From positions 1 to 44,368 of the forward strand of contig BQKZ01004731.1 of NCBI GenBank assembly GCA_036244855.1: a DNA stretch of 44,368 bases, written 5' to 3'. The stretch's first letter is position 1, and the number at the start of each line of letters is the position of its first letter. Both the position numbers and the translations under genes were made by a program. The DNA is from Temnopleurus reevesii. Taxonomy: Eukaryota > Echinodermata > Echinoidea > Temnopleuroida > Temnopleuridae. Shown in pieces: positions 1-10,823 of this stretch. The notes beneath the pieces are model-generated. The model saw nothing but the letters and a program-made list of their open reading frames with translations. It ran no database searches and was not told where the DNA came from.

Positions 1-78
1 TTTCAGTATGAGCTGACATTCAGAGAGTAATATTCTTGTCAAATCTCTTCATTATCATAATTGTTTATTTCTTTACAG

Positions 79-219
79 ACTACACACACTTGATGGGAGG
101 CAAATACAAGGGCCAGAAGAGTTTGAAGACCAAGAATTCTACGTTGCGACAGGGAAAGAGAATTTCAAGAAAGTCCCCTACCCCAAAGATTCCACAAACG
201 TATCACCAAGAATTGCAAA
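79..219 (+). CDS. Doublecortin gene exon: C-terminal half of a DCX domain
   Basis: The acceptor is 'ctttacag' and the donor 'gtaaga' at 220. The exon starts with the last base of a codon and ends after two bases of a Lys codon. The domain frame is open across the exon and differs from the frame of the longest ORF here, which has no doublecortin features. Confidence 0.88.
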
Positions 220-3200
220 GTAAGATATTATAATGATAGTAATCTAAAAAAAATTAGACTGGTTGTAACACCTGTATAAAAAAGAAAAGAGAGAGAAGAA
301 AGCCAAAAAAGAAAAGACAGAAAGAAAAAAAAGTAAGAAAGGAATGAAGGAAGGAAGGGAAGAAGAGGAGGATGGGAAGGAGAAAGAGAAGAAGAAGAGG
401 AGGAATTCAGGGATTCAAAGCAGACATCTCAAGATTTGGTTAAATGATATACAAGCATTCAGTTTAAAGATTTGCATTAGTGAATTTGGTTGAACCAGTA
501 AACTTAATATGACATGTTTTATTCTTATTTCTTAACATACATGTATGCATCATTAATTACAGCTTAAAATTTCGTTATTTTGAATTCAACCAAATAAAAT
601 CTATTTTGATCGTTTATTTTTGTTCCGGTAGGCCTACCCCACCTAGATACAGGATAGCAAGACTGTCAAAGGATTCCAAGGCATCTAAAGAGTCCAAAGC
701 ATCCAAATCATCAAAACCTGCAAAAGTAAGTCATGAAAGGCTAGGGCTGATATTATTAAGAATCAAAATAAGATATTGGTTATTCATCCAGTGCTATATT
801 TATGATTTAAGCCTTTGGCCATAACAGAAAATCCCTTGAATTTTATAATTTTATTGGTCCTAAATTTTACAAGATACAAGCAATTAGAGATCAATGAACA
901 TTGTAAGTGTAAGGCTGCACGCTTGCGTTGATAAACCTCTGATGGAGCGTCGGCGAGTAGAGCATGATTGTTTTGCTAGTACAAAGCTTCATGCCTTCTG
1001 AGTGCTGATATATTTAACTTTTTTGGGGTAGTGGGTGTTTATTTTTTTTTTCATTGACATCAAGGTTGCATATATTTGTGAAAATATATTTGCTGTAGAT
1101 TTTGGATTTGTGAAAGCACCAAACTGTGCACCTTCTCACTCCACGCAATCAATCTGGTGTTTTAGATTTCAGTCAACTGTGACGAAGAGCACGTCGACCG
1201 GAAGTAGCACGTCATAGTTTTATGCATCTCCAATTTGTTATGTCTGCAACTAGCTGTGATGTAACAACAAGAAGATGCGCAAAACTATGACATACTATTG
1301 CTGGTTGAAGTGCCCTTTGTCACAGTTGACTGAAATTGAAAACTCCATAATGTCTTCCTCATCATTTTCATACAATGTTCATCTTGATCATCCAGGAATC
1401 GAAAACCTCTAAGCCGTCAAAGCCGTCCCCACCCAAGATCAAGAAAGAGAAGAGTCCAGAGCAGAAGGAAGCGGAGGAGGTGTTCCATCATAAACCTACC
1501 ATGGTGAAGAGAAGTAGAGAGAGGGAGCCGCAGAAAGAGACTGCCCTAGATTACAGTGATGGTAAGTCATTTTTTTCTGTACAGTGCAGGGGCGGATCCA
1601 AGAGTTGCAGACAAGAAAAAAAAAAGCTTGTACCCTTCATTTCAGGGACAATATGACAAGCAAAAAAAAATTGGTCCTCATTCCCAATTGATGGTTAAAA
1701 GGGAGGGGGGAGCAATTTTTCTCTCAATAAATATCAGTGTGTCTCCATGCTGGTATGGGGCCGTGGCTGGTTCGCTTCTTATCCTGTTAAAATATTGGTT
1801 AAAATATTGGTTCATTTATTGCAAAATATGATATATTATAATTTTACACAAAGTCTCATCATACATGTACAATGGGAATAGAAGGTATATTCACTTCTGA
1901 TTCAATATTAAAGCCACTCTTTCCATTATTTTGTTTGCTTTTTGTATGAATTAGATACACTTTCAATCAGTGGTAAGTTGAGAACACTTCCATGTTATTC
2001 TTTCAATCTACATTCAAGTGTTGACTGAAGCTGTAGCTACATCTAGTAGGCAAATGTGGAGAAATCCTAAAGCAAGTAGTTGGGTCTGATGCGTACTTTC
2101 CAACCCTTTTCTCTTTTTTTCTTACTATGATCTAGTCTCTTTCAATTTCTTGTTACTATTATTTTGTTGACTTGGATATGAATTAGATACAATTCAATCA
2201 ATGATAAGTTCAGAAAACTTCCATTACACTGCAGCAATGCACATGTGAGTATTTACTCAAACATTTGACTAGAGGGCTGTGTAAACACAAATCATAGAAT
2301 TACAATCCAAATAATTTGATTCAAGGCATATTCTGACTGTTAGCTATACTCCTACCATTTGCAATTTGATTGAGGCTTTCAAGGAATTCATCTTTTCCTT
2401 TATCCTCTCGCTATGCATATTCTGCTGATTGTTTACCAACATTATCGTGACTATGTACTTCGCCTCAAATGCAAATGACCTTGGTGTTCTCTGCGTGCTA
2501 ATGGCTTTATATTCACTTTATCACACAGTCTCAGTGTATTAGCTGATATGCTGTTACATGCGCCTCTTTTATAGTATACACACTTTTCCCTGTTAGGGCG
2601 CTGTTGCTATGGTATTAAATCCCTTCCCCCAATTTCTCGATGAAACTACAATTTTCTCACGTCTCAATCTACACAAAGTTGAAGTAATAAAGGTAATTTT
2701 GTGAAGTCCTAACCTTGGTTGAGTGATAAAATGCTGATCAATTCATTAAATTTGAAATATTCATTTGAGTGATGGCATTTGAAGTATTGTATTAAAGTTC
2801 AATCTACTCTCTAATGCAATGGAAACAATGGCAATTAATGTATGGCCTTGGTTCCATCACAACGTTATTGTCATTATTGTCTGATATTGCTATCAAGGTT
2901 GATGTGTGGAAAGGATGACATCACAGAGAAATAAATTACATTTGTTCTTGTGCATTGGCCATCGAAATAAATTGGAAAGTAATTGGACAGTGACAGGTAT
3001 TTTTGTCATTTTCCAATCTGTGTGTGACTAAATAAACTTGTAATTTAAAAGTGAACTGAGAGGCTGTTGGAGATGGCTGTTCATCATTACTTGTTCCACT
3101 ATAATCCTGGTCAGTTATTTTTCATTTATTACAATTTTTTTTTATTTATTTCGATTGTAAATACGAATCTGTAGATATATATTGCATTAGAGTAAATGAA

Positions 3201-6200
3201 GGTAATACGATCTATCTGTACTTGAGTTACTTTGATGTTGGGCATTAAATACTTAATACTTTAATGGTACCTATGTACAAACGGATACGCAATGATTTGA
3301 AGTAAATTGATATAATGAATGCAACTACTTAATTAATTACAATAAACTGATTGGATAGAAATTAGTCTGGTCGCGATCTACACCTAAAATGCCGTAATAA
3401 TCAACGTTGATTGTGGGCGTAAACGGAAAGACAAGACAATGTATGTCTTTTGAAATTGGTTCCTTGAAGTTATGATGAGGGATGTTTGCTATATTTCTTG
3501 CTCATATCCATTCAGTTTGCTCAGTGTGCTTTTTTTTTTTGCCTGCAAAGATTTGTTTTGCTTTTAGGATGGAACCCGAAACCAGGGAGAGCATTTTAGT
3601 CAAATGTCATTTTCAGATGTTCTTTCAATTGTATGAATTGTACAAAGTAATACATTTTTTTCCTGGCCAACCGACCCTAACTTTTTTCGAAAATGGCATT
3701 GGAGGGCCACAAAACATTGTTTTTTGCCTAATCAGATTATCGTGTTCATATTGTAGATCCCAGCTGTAGTCTCATATAAGGCATATATTAGACATAGTAA
3801 AATCATGTGACGAAACAGTATGGTTGTTTTTATTGGATCACTTGGCTTTGTAAAAACTGAAAAGAAATGAGGTCAGCATGTCTTGTATTTAAAAGCATTT
3901 TCTAATTGGTGCAAATAAGGTTTCCAGTCATACAATTTGTATTTATGTCATATGAAATCTATATCCCTTTGTTAATTGTCAATTAGATTAATTAGCCATT
4001 ACTGATTGAACCGATGGTGGTTTATGGTCTGCTCGCCAATTTTAAGTTACCATTTTGCAATGTTCATTTATATTTTTCTCATTTTCTAGACATTTCTTCT
4101 TTCTGCTTGTAGAATTTTCCAGCGAAGTCTTTTACGCATAGCTGTACGATCATTTTGTTTTTTTTTGCCTCACTTTGCCGATGCCCTCTTTTTTAGTCCT
4201 ACTACTGTTTGCATTTTCAATCAATTATATGGACACACTAGGGAGAACCAAGTTCATTCTGTACCTTGTGTCTGACAACGTAATTCTTTTGATTAAACGG
4301 TGACCATTAAAATTTGCATTATAATCAGGCCTCGAATTAGCCTTATCAGGCGACACAAGGCAATGATAATTGGTACACCATTTGCTTGCATTAATTGCCC
4401 TCTTTTGCTCTCCCATAGTTCTCTATTGTCCGGCCTTGGTAGACAAGTGTCCTTCATCAAAATTGCCTTGACACCTAGAAATTCTATTTTAAAGCCAGTC
4501 TAATCTATTGCATTATTTGTATCTGTATTATGATGTAATTTTAAGTCATTTTACACTGATATCTGTAGCATGTGCTACTGCCCGGTTTATACATCAATAA
4601 AAAATTGAATGAATAAGAATTACCAATTAAACAGTAAAATTATCCCAAAGTAGCTTATCCCTGACAGCATGCCTATAACTTCTACTTTAATTTTTTTTCT
4701 CCCAGATCCAGAAGGTGTTTTCAAGGCGAAAGAAGAAAGAAATGAAACCAAAGGAGCAGCAGAGGTGCAGGAGACAGTGGAAACAGCCATCGACCTCCCC
4801 ATCGATCAGGTGGCTGCAGAAGAAGTAGAGGAAGAGGAAGACCTAGGTAAGCATCTGTTTTATCACAAAGAGTTAACAAAAGGGTCAACCGATGGAGAAT
4901 ATTTATAAGATAAAAAATTAGACCAGACAGTTGAAGTAAATGTATTTGTACAAGACAAATTTATTTTACAATATATTAACACTTTTTAATTCAATTCAGA
5001 ATTGTACTCTAAATTTTGATAAGAACACATATCACCAATATTATAAAATCATTGACAACTCTGCAATAATATGTTTAGAAATACCATTGAAGGAGGACAG
5101 ATTGTTGATTGTTATTGCTCTGCTTTAATATTAATACCTTTTTGCCAGTCTTTACATAAAAGAATATTTTTATCAGCATACATGAAATAGTACTAATTCT
5201 ATGAAACAATAGAATTCAAACTACAGGAAACAGTAATAAGGAGTGTTTTTGTCAATTTTGATACAGAATAGGATTGATCTTGACGCTAATGAACAATTAA
5301 ACTTAGATTTTTGTTGGTGCCTAGCAATCAAATGCAACAATTAATCTTTATTTTCTGACAACACATATTACGATACCACCATAACTTGAACATCCTTTTC
5401 ACCTTACCCCTTTTGTTGCTTTATAGATGTTGGAAAAGACGAGGATTCCCCGCCAGCAGACCAGGCGGAGTCTACCAGGCCGCAGCCCCCCAAGGAGCAG
5501 GTCGACCTAGTGGAGAAGATGCTGGAAGATAACGAGGTACCGGAAGAAATCACTGACGATGCCCCGCCCGCTGTGGATGAGGATGAGAATGTGGTGGTCG
5601 GTGATGGTGGTGGTGGTGGTAATAGTGGTGGTGATGTTGATGGTGATGGAGCAAACAAGGAGGAGGAGGATAACTCGGCGGAAGTGAAAAAGGATGAGGA
5701 ACAGGTAAGTGCTTTCTTGGGTTCAGGAATCGTTGAAAGGCAATGTTGAGTTCTGGTCAATGTAAACAAAGCAGGCAATATTTATTTTGACTTCCATTTA
5801 AAAAAAAAAAAATCTTTTTTTGAAGATTAACATCTTCGGCTGCCAAAATTAAAAAGAAATCTCCATGGGTTTTCAGTATGAACAGAGTCTTGTATTTCAA
5901 ATCCAAGTACCTTCTTAAAATGTTACAGTTCAACCCTTCCCATGTTCAGAAAGATAGAAGTGTCATACAGAATTCATTATCAGTTTTAATATTCATAGCA
6001 GGATTAGAAATGCACAATGATGTAGCAACCCGTGTATCCCATATGTTCTCACCTTGTGGAATTTGAAGCATTTTTTTCTAATTCTTGTTTAATTTTTAAA
6101 ACCTATCCGATTGTTTCATTTGTGATACAGTCACATTGCCAGAATTCAACATTGTTATTAAAGTTTCTTTGGGTTCCCTCACATTATGGTTATGGTCAAC

Positions 6201-7693
6201 CCTTTCCACCTACTCCTACCCATCCCCTCCCCCCTCACAAACACATAAACACACTCCCATACACATGCATAGGTTAGGATTAATAAAACCAAATCATAGA
6301 AACATGTCCCTGAAATTCCCACATCTCTAAATTTTCTTTTACATCATGTGTGCATTTTTAATTAATTCTCATAATATAGCCTCTACAATATACATGCTAA
6401 TAGATTGAGATTTCAGTATGCAATTAAAGACACTGAAAAAAAAAGAAGAAACTTAGCAATTTCACAATTTATTTTAAATTTGAAGCTGATCGTATCAACA
6501 GAAAATTACCTCAGAAAGTGCCCAAATGATGATGTCTCAAATTTTCAGTGCAGTCATCAAGCACAAAGTTATTTAGAACAATCATTCTTGATAACCTGGC
6601 CAGTGTGTAAAATTCAACATTTATACCATAGTGCTTTTATTCTTTCGATACCAAAATTAATCCATAATCTGATGATTTCAATAATTTCAGTTTTGCCATG
6701 GTAACATAGTGATTAGTGTTTGTTTATCCCCCCTACTAGGTAACAATGCCTTAGGGGTTTATCAGAACCCTCTAACGACCCCTTCTTCCTGGTGAAGGTA
6801 TAAACTTACAGTTAGTTGAATTTGTGTTATCCAATTTTCCATTTTTTTTAATTACTACCATGCATGCAATTTTTTAAAATCATCCCTCAGTGAGCGTAAT
6901 GATTTGAAAATCATTATATACTTTTGATACTAACACTTTTTTTTATCATCAGTCTGTTTTTTAGTGTTTATCCCTTCATGCAATTTATTCGCAAAACATT
7001 CCCCCCCCCAAAAAAAAAAAAAATGACAGATAACAAATGCATATTTATCTATCCCAATGTTTAACTTTATACATCAATATGTTAGTTTTGTTCATTTTTT
7101 CTTTTCATATTTGAATCATCACTCCTATTGCCACATAAAGTCTCCTATGATCAAAACAAATCATGAATTATATAGTCGGTGGTTTTATGAACTTCCATAA
7201 TCATAGGTCCATTGCCTGAAAACTATCATAGCAACAATCACTTTGAAACAAGTGCTAAAGAACTGACATACCTTTCAAATAAATAGTATGCCAGTGAACT
7301 TGTTGCTGGGTTGGGTTTCACTTGTGTCCATGTAGCAGACCATTGTATTCTAAACTATAGTGTAAGTCTGCAATTTTTGTGTTACCTCCCATCACTATAA
7401 AGCTCAACAATATGGCTTTGTTATCAAATTGTTCTTAGCTCTATAGTCATATCAGGCAACTATAGAATTCTGACTCACTTTGTTGTTCATGAGACCACTG
7501 GCAATATCTTAGAAAACACATTTTCACATTACACATGCATGGTTTGATTTCGCCCCCTTCTGTAATTCCATTTCAACTTGTGTGACATGTTTGATTTCAA
7601 ACTAAGTTATTTCCTTCTTTCACGGCGACTGTTTCCCCCTCCGAGCAGCCTGCCGCTTTCTTGACCGATGACCTAGGTGAGAATACGGTATGA
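79..7693 (+). CDS. Doublecortin-domain protein (DCDC2-like), 3' part of gene, 6 exons visible
   Basis: Exons: 79-219, 632-725, 1396-1561, 4706-4846, 5427-5704 and 7649-7676 or 7649-7693. The phases fit at every junction and all splice sites are AG/GT. The first visible exon encodes the second half of a doublecortin (DCX) domain: 'LHTLDGRQI', then 'EEFEDQEFYVATGKENFKK', which matches the family pattern of a TLDG hairpin, an acidic spacer and a YVA-G-E-FKK strand. After the domain comes a disordered tail: SK-repeats ('SKDSKASKESKASKSSKPAK'), then a Lys/Glu-rich stretch, then an acidic region with a Gly run. No kinase domain follows in the visible part, so a DCDC2-type protein is more likely than a DCLK. 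DCX domains bind tubulin, and DCDC2 proteins are ciliary or microtubule-associated. The 5' end, with the start codon and probably a first DCX domain, lies outside the window. The 3' end is uncertain: reading through at 7677 gives a stop at 7691-7693 (287 aa visible), while a good donor at 7677 would lead to an unidentified exon. Confidence 0.85.
632..725 (+). CDS. Doublecortin gene exon: Ser/Lys repeat linker
   Basis: The acceptor is 'ttccggtag' and the donor 'gtaagt'. The first base completes the split Lys codon. It encodes a 'PTPPRYRIARL' segment, then a basic SKxSK repeat of about 20 residues. Such Lys/Ser-rich linkers are common next to DCX domains and probably add microtubule affinity (inference). 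Confidence 0.85.
1160..1342. mobile_element. Foldback MITE-like element
   Basis: Two imperfect inverted arms of about 70 bp (1160-1230 and 1272-1342) share 'ttcagtcaactgtgac' against 'gtcacagttgactgaa' and 'catagtttt' against 'aaaactatg', around a 40 bp loop. It has no coding capacity and lies in a doublecortin intron. Confidence 0.7.
1396..1561 (+). CDS. Doublecortin gene exon: Lys/Glu-rich tail
   Basis: The acceptor is 'catccag' and the donor 'g|gtaagt', phase 0 in and phase 1 out. It continues the SK-rich segment ('ESKTSKPSKPSPPKIKK') and turns into a charged, probably disordered region ending 'TALDYSD'. No catalytic motif is visible. Confidence 0.85.
4706..4846 (+). CDS. Doublecortin gene exon: acidic tail
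   Basis: The acceptor is 'ttttttctcccag' and the donor 'gtaagc', phase 1 on both sides, so it could be skipped without a frame change. It encodes a Glu/Ala-rich segment ending 'VEEEEDL'. Confidence 0.82.
5427..5704 (+). CDS. Doublecortin gene exon: acidic tail with Gly/Asp run
   Basis: The acceptor is 'gctttatag' and the donor 'gtaagt'. It encodes about 92 residues: a Pro/Glu-rich part, 'VDLVEKMLEDNEVPEEI', then a Gly/Asp low-complexity run built on GGT/GAT codons, then a Lys/Glu end. The run is likely length-variable because its DNA is close to a trinucleotide repeat. Confidence 0.82.
7649..7693 (+). CDS. Doublecortin gene, last visible exon (possible terminal exon)
   Basis: The acceptor 'ctccgagcag' joins in phase 0 and gives 'PAAFLTDDL'. 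Two endings fit. In one, the donor 'gtgaga' at 7677 leads to a further exon not found here. In the other, read-through adds 'GENTV' and a stop at 7691-7693, making this the terminal exon. An N at 7820 inside the adjacent microsatellite means sequence, and possibly an exon, may be missing. Confidence 0.6.
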   Translation, partial: PAAFLTDDLGENTV

Positions 7694-7820
7694 TGACGGC
7701 ACCGCTTACCTTTTATTTCATTTGACTTCTAACAGGTTTGGATTGTTTACACGTTTTGGGTTTGAATGTTTGTTTTGCTGTGTGGTGACAGGTTGTAACT
7801 AACCCTCTCATGTATACCCN

Positions 7821-8073
7821 GTGGTGATGATGATGGGTGATGATGATGATGGTGATGATGAATATGATTATGTTGATGATGATGATGATGATGATGATGA
7901 TGACGATGACGATGATGAGTGATGGTGATGATGATGATAATAATGATGATGGTAGTGATGAAAATTGTTGGTGGTAATGATGAGGATGATAGATGACGAT
8001 GATGATGATGGTGATGATGAAGATGGTGATGATGATGATGGTGATAATAATGATGGATATGATGGTGATAATA

Positions 8074-8111
<38 letters not shown>

Positions 8112-8279
8112 GATGATGATGGTGATGGTGATAATGATGATGATGATGATAATGGTGATGATGATGGTGATGATGATGATGATGGTGATAATGATGATGA
8201 TGGTGGTGGTGGTGATGATGATGATGGGGGATGATGATGGTGGTGGTGATGATGATGATGATGATGAATATGATTATGT

Positions 8280-8321
<42 letters not shown>

Positions 8322-8345
8322 GGAGGAGGAGGAGGAGGAAGATTG
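7821..8345. repeat. (TGA)n / (GAT)n microsatellite with an N at its edge
   Basis: About 525 bp is almost entirely TGA/TGG triplets, with a GAG run at the end. Long ORFs rich in Asp or Met cross it in several frames purely because of the triplet period. 'gatgaatatgattatgttga' occurs near 7857 and again near 8265, so part of the tract is itself duplicated. The N at 7820 marks an unresolved join. Confidence 0.92.
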
Positions 8346-8475
8346 ATGGCGGTAATGCTTAAAAAGGGTCATGATTGCTTATGGGAATTATTGAGTACAC
8401 TTGGTGATGTTGATGAAAAGGTTGCGTGGTGATACATGTTGTATGACAAGGATGATTTGCGGTGGTAAACTTAAT

Positions 8476-8787
8476 GGCCCGTATTCCGATAGCGAGGTTT
8501 AAGTTAACCCTGGTCTAAATCTGTGGTTTAAGTATGGGTAGCCAAAAGTGCTAAAACTTTATTTGCAATGTATAATTCTTATGGTAACTGCTCTCTTTTC
8601 CCATGCTCTCACAATGTAGAAAACTATTGAAGTTTTTATTCCGAGACAGTTTTAAATACTATGAGTGCCAAACGTGCTGATAAATTAGACATTGACTGTT
8701 ATAGATTCAAGCCTCTCTTGGCTTCTCATACTTAAACCACATATTTAAACTCAAGTTTAAGTTAAACCTGACATCAGAATACAGGCC
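8476..8787. mobile_element. MITE with terminal inverted repeats starting GGCCcGTATTC
   Basis: The left end reads 'ggcccgtattccgat' and the right end is its imperfect inverse, '...atcagaatacaggcc'. Inside, 'ggtttaagttaa' is mirrored by 'tttaagttaaacc' and 'gtggtttaagtatg' by 'catacttaaaccac'. It is about 312 bp and non-coding. Confidence 0.75.
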
Positions 8788-8920
8788 AATGAGATTGTTC
8801 ACTTAAAAACAAATATTTTTTTTTTTTTACTTTAACAACGAAAATAAATCAATGATGGGTATAATATACAATTGTGATAAAATTTTAGAAAACAAAAAAA
8901 AAGGAATACAACGGGATACA

Positions 8921-9790
8921 GATTTGTAAGATTTGTAAGATTTTATTAACTCTATAGACCCCCGTTCGGGGTATGGGAGTACAACACATTTACAAGTTAT
9001 AAACAAACAATGCATAATAACAATGATATTAACAAAATACACACAAAAATATCAACAGTATAAAAACATCAATAATAAAGATAATTTTAGAAGAATATAC
9101 AAAAGTCAAAATGACTATTAAAGAACATACATATATAAACAACAAATTTTGGCAAAGGATCATAACCTAAATAACTGTTTTAAAAAAAAAGCACTAATAT
9201 ATATTCAGTCATAAAAGCACACACAAATGGCACGAGTACGCTAATATAAATGCAATACACGAAATCAAGAAAACATGTCATTAACAATGTTTCTTGAAGA
9301 ATATGGAGAAGTCTGAACTAAGAGAGCAAGCATGCTAACTACAAATTGAGTTTGTCTGGACGTTTAATTCTTCTACCACTTCGAGTAGAACAACTTTGGC
9401 TTTTAAGATCTCCAATGGTAACTTCATCCTTTTCCACTGGCTTTTTAAAATGAGCAAAATGTAGCAGTATGATGACATTGAAAAATTAAATAGTTTGTTC
9501 ATGTGTAACGTATTTACATTGTTTTGTACAAATTTCTTTGGCAAATTTTTTTCCCTCATGTCGCGGAAGAAAAGGCATTTTAGAACATAATGAAATTCAT
9601 CCCCAATATCGTTTAAGGTACAAAAAGGGCATACATATTTCCAACATTGGCAACATCAAACCTTCCTTCATTCACAGGCAAACTATGTGACCTACTTCTG
9701 AATTTACCTAAAGTTATGGCATCCTTTTTATTCACGAGCTCAAAATAGTATACTGTTCTTCAGCTATAATAGTTTTTCTTTACAAATGGA
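8921..9790 (-). pseudogene. Degenerate non-LTR retrotransposon (LINE) 3' end
   Basis: Read on the minus strand, 9790 to about 9330 encodes a broken C-terminal part of a LINE reverse transcriptase protein. 'KFRSRSHSLPVNEGRF' is followed after a frameshift by 'CPFCTLNDIGDEFHYVLKC' and 'FFRDMREK'. That CxxC...DE-H-x-C pattern near the end of ORF2 is typical of invertebrate LINEs. The 3' tail ends in a short TCTTACAAA-type tandem (8922-8945 on the plus strand). It is inactive. Confidence 0.65.
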
Positions 9791-10422
9791 TGCTAATTGA
9801 TGCTGGTGATCATAATGATGATGGTGATGATGGATGGTACTACTAAAGTACTAGGATGATAAATGGGTCAATGGATGATGGGTATATATAATGGATGTTA
9901 GTGATAATGAGGATGAGTTTGGTGATAGTAATTGATAANTGAGCAAAATGTAGCAGTATGATGACATTGAAAAATTAAATAGTTTGTTCATGTGTAACGT
10001 ATTTACATTGTTTTGTACAAATTTCTTTGGCAAAATGTTTTTCCTCATGTCGCGGAAGAAAGGGCATTTTAGAACATAATGAAATTCATCCCCAATATCG
10101 TTTAAGGTACAAAAAGGGCATACATATTTCCAACATTGGCAACATCAAACCTTCCTTCATTCACAGGCAAACTATATGACCTACTTCTGAATTTACCTAA
10201 AGTTATGGCATCCTTTTTATTCACGAGCTCAAAATACTGTTCTTCAGCTATATATAGTTTTTCTTTACAAATGGATGCTAATTGATGCTGGTGATCATAA
10301 TGATGATGGTGATGATGGATGGTACTACTAAAGTACTAGGATGATAAATGGGTCAATGGATGATGGGTATATATAATGGATGTTAGTGATAATGAGGATG
10401 AGTTTGGTGATAGTAATTGATA
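9451..10422. repeat. Direct duplication joined at an N (9451-9938 and 9940-10422)
   Basis: The segment starting 'tgagcaaaatgtagcagtat' is repeated after the N at 9939 with only a few substitutions and small indels. Both copies end in the same 'gatagtaattgata' sequence. The N sits exactly at the junction, so this is most likely two alleles placed end to end. It carries the LINE remnant twice. Confidence 0.85.
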
Positions 10423-10446
10423 AATAATGACAATGCTTGTAATGAT

Positions 10447-10464
10447 GATTGGTGGTGGTGGTGG

Positions 10465-10498
<34 letters not shown>

Positions 10499-10503
10499 AT
10501 TGA
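10447..10503. repeat. GGT/GAT triplet microsatellite
   Basis: A short run of GGTGGT followed by (GAT)n lies about 270 bp upstream of the IF1 start codon. Confidence 0.85.
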
Positions 10504-10767
10504 TGAACCTCGAACCTCCCCCTAAAAACAAAAACAACAAAAACACAGAACCCGACACAGAAAGATTTGAAAAATAGCAATAGCGAGAGGGGACTGAACC
10601 CCCACCCCCTAAAAAAAAAAAACCAGAACCCGACGTACATCGACGCAAAATTTTTTAAGAAATAGCGCCATCTCTCGGTAAGCAAGCAAGAGTCGAATCT
10701 GTGCTTGATAAAAAATTCGTGAACTTCCAAAAAATTTCCTGCGAAAAAGCTAGATAAATAGCATATT

Positions 10768-10823
10768 ATGGCCTTAGCTCGAACATCTTTGCTGAAAGCA
10801 TGGCGACCAGTATTGGCAATTAG
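10768..10823 (+). CDS. ATP5IF1: IF1 exon 1: mitochondrial presequence
   Basis: It starts at the ATG and ends two bases into an AG|T Ser codon, with donor 'gtttgt'. It is too short to stand out as an ORF and is supported by the basic presequence and the matching phase of exon 2. Confidence 0.85.

Larger units (their letters stand above)
220..7648 (+). other. Introns of the doublecortin gene
   Basis: Introns: 220-631 (purine-rich 280-415), 726-1395 (holds a foldback element), 1562-4705 (3.1 kb, with a diverged direct repeat at about 1926-1994 and 2163-2225), 4847-5426 and 5705-7648 (1.9 kb). Beyond these repeats and homopolymer runs (for example C/A at 7001-7022), I see no exon, RNA gene or other supported feature. 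Confidence 0.7.
7694..10767. other. Intergenic region between the doublecortin and IF1 genes
   Basis: No coding exon could be supported here. It holds a long TGA microsatellite, a MITE, the minus-strand remnant of a LINE, a duplicated 0.49 kb segment and a second GAT/GGT microsatellite just upstream of IF1. The last 250 bases before the IF1 start contain two diverged copies of a C- and A-rich motif around 'cagaacccgac' (about 10515-10560 and 10600-10640). No TATA box is evident near the IF1 start. Confidence 0.6.

Noticed and set aside
36..233. Longest ORF over the first doublecortin exon
   Set aside because: It is in the wrong frame. The DCX domain is in the frame starting at 80.
7965..8346. 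Long Asp- or Met-rich ORFs
   Set aside because: They arise from the TGA triplet repeat in several frames. There are no splice signals or mixed composition.
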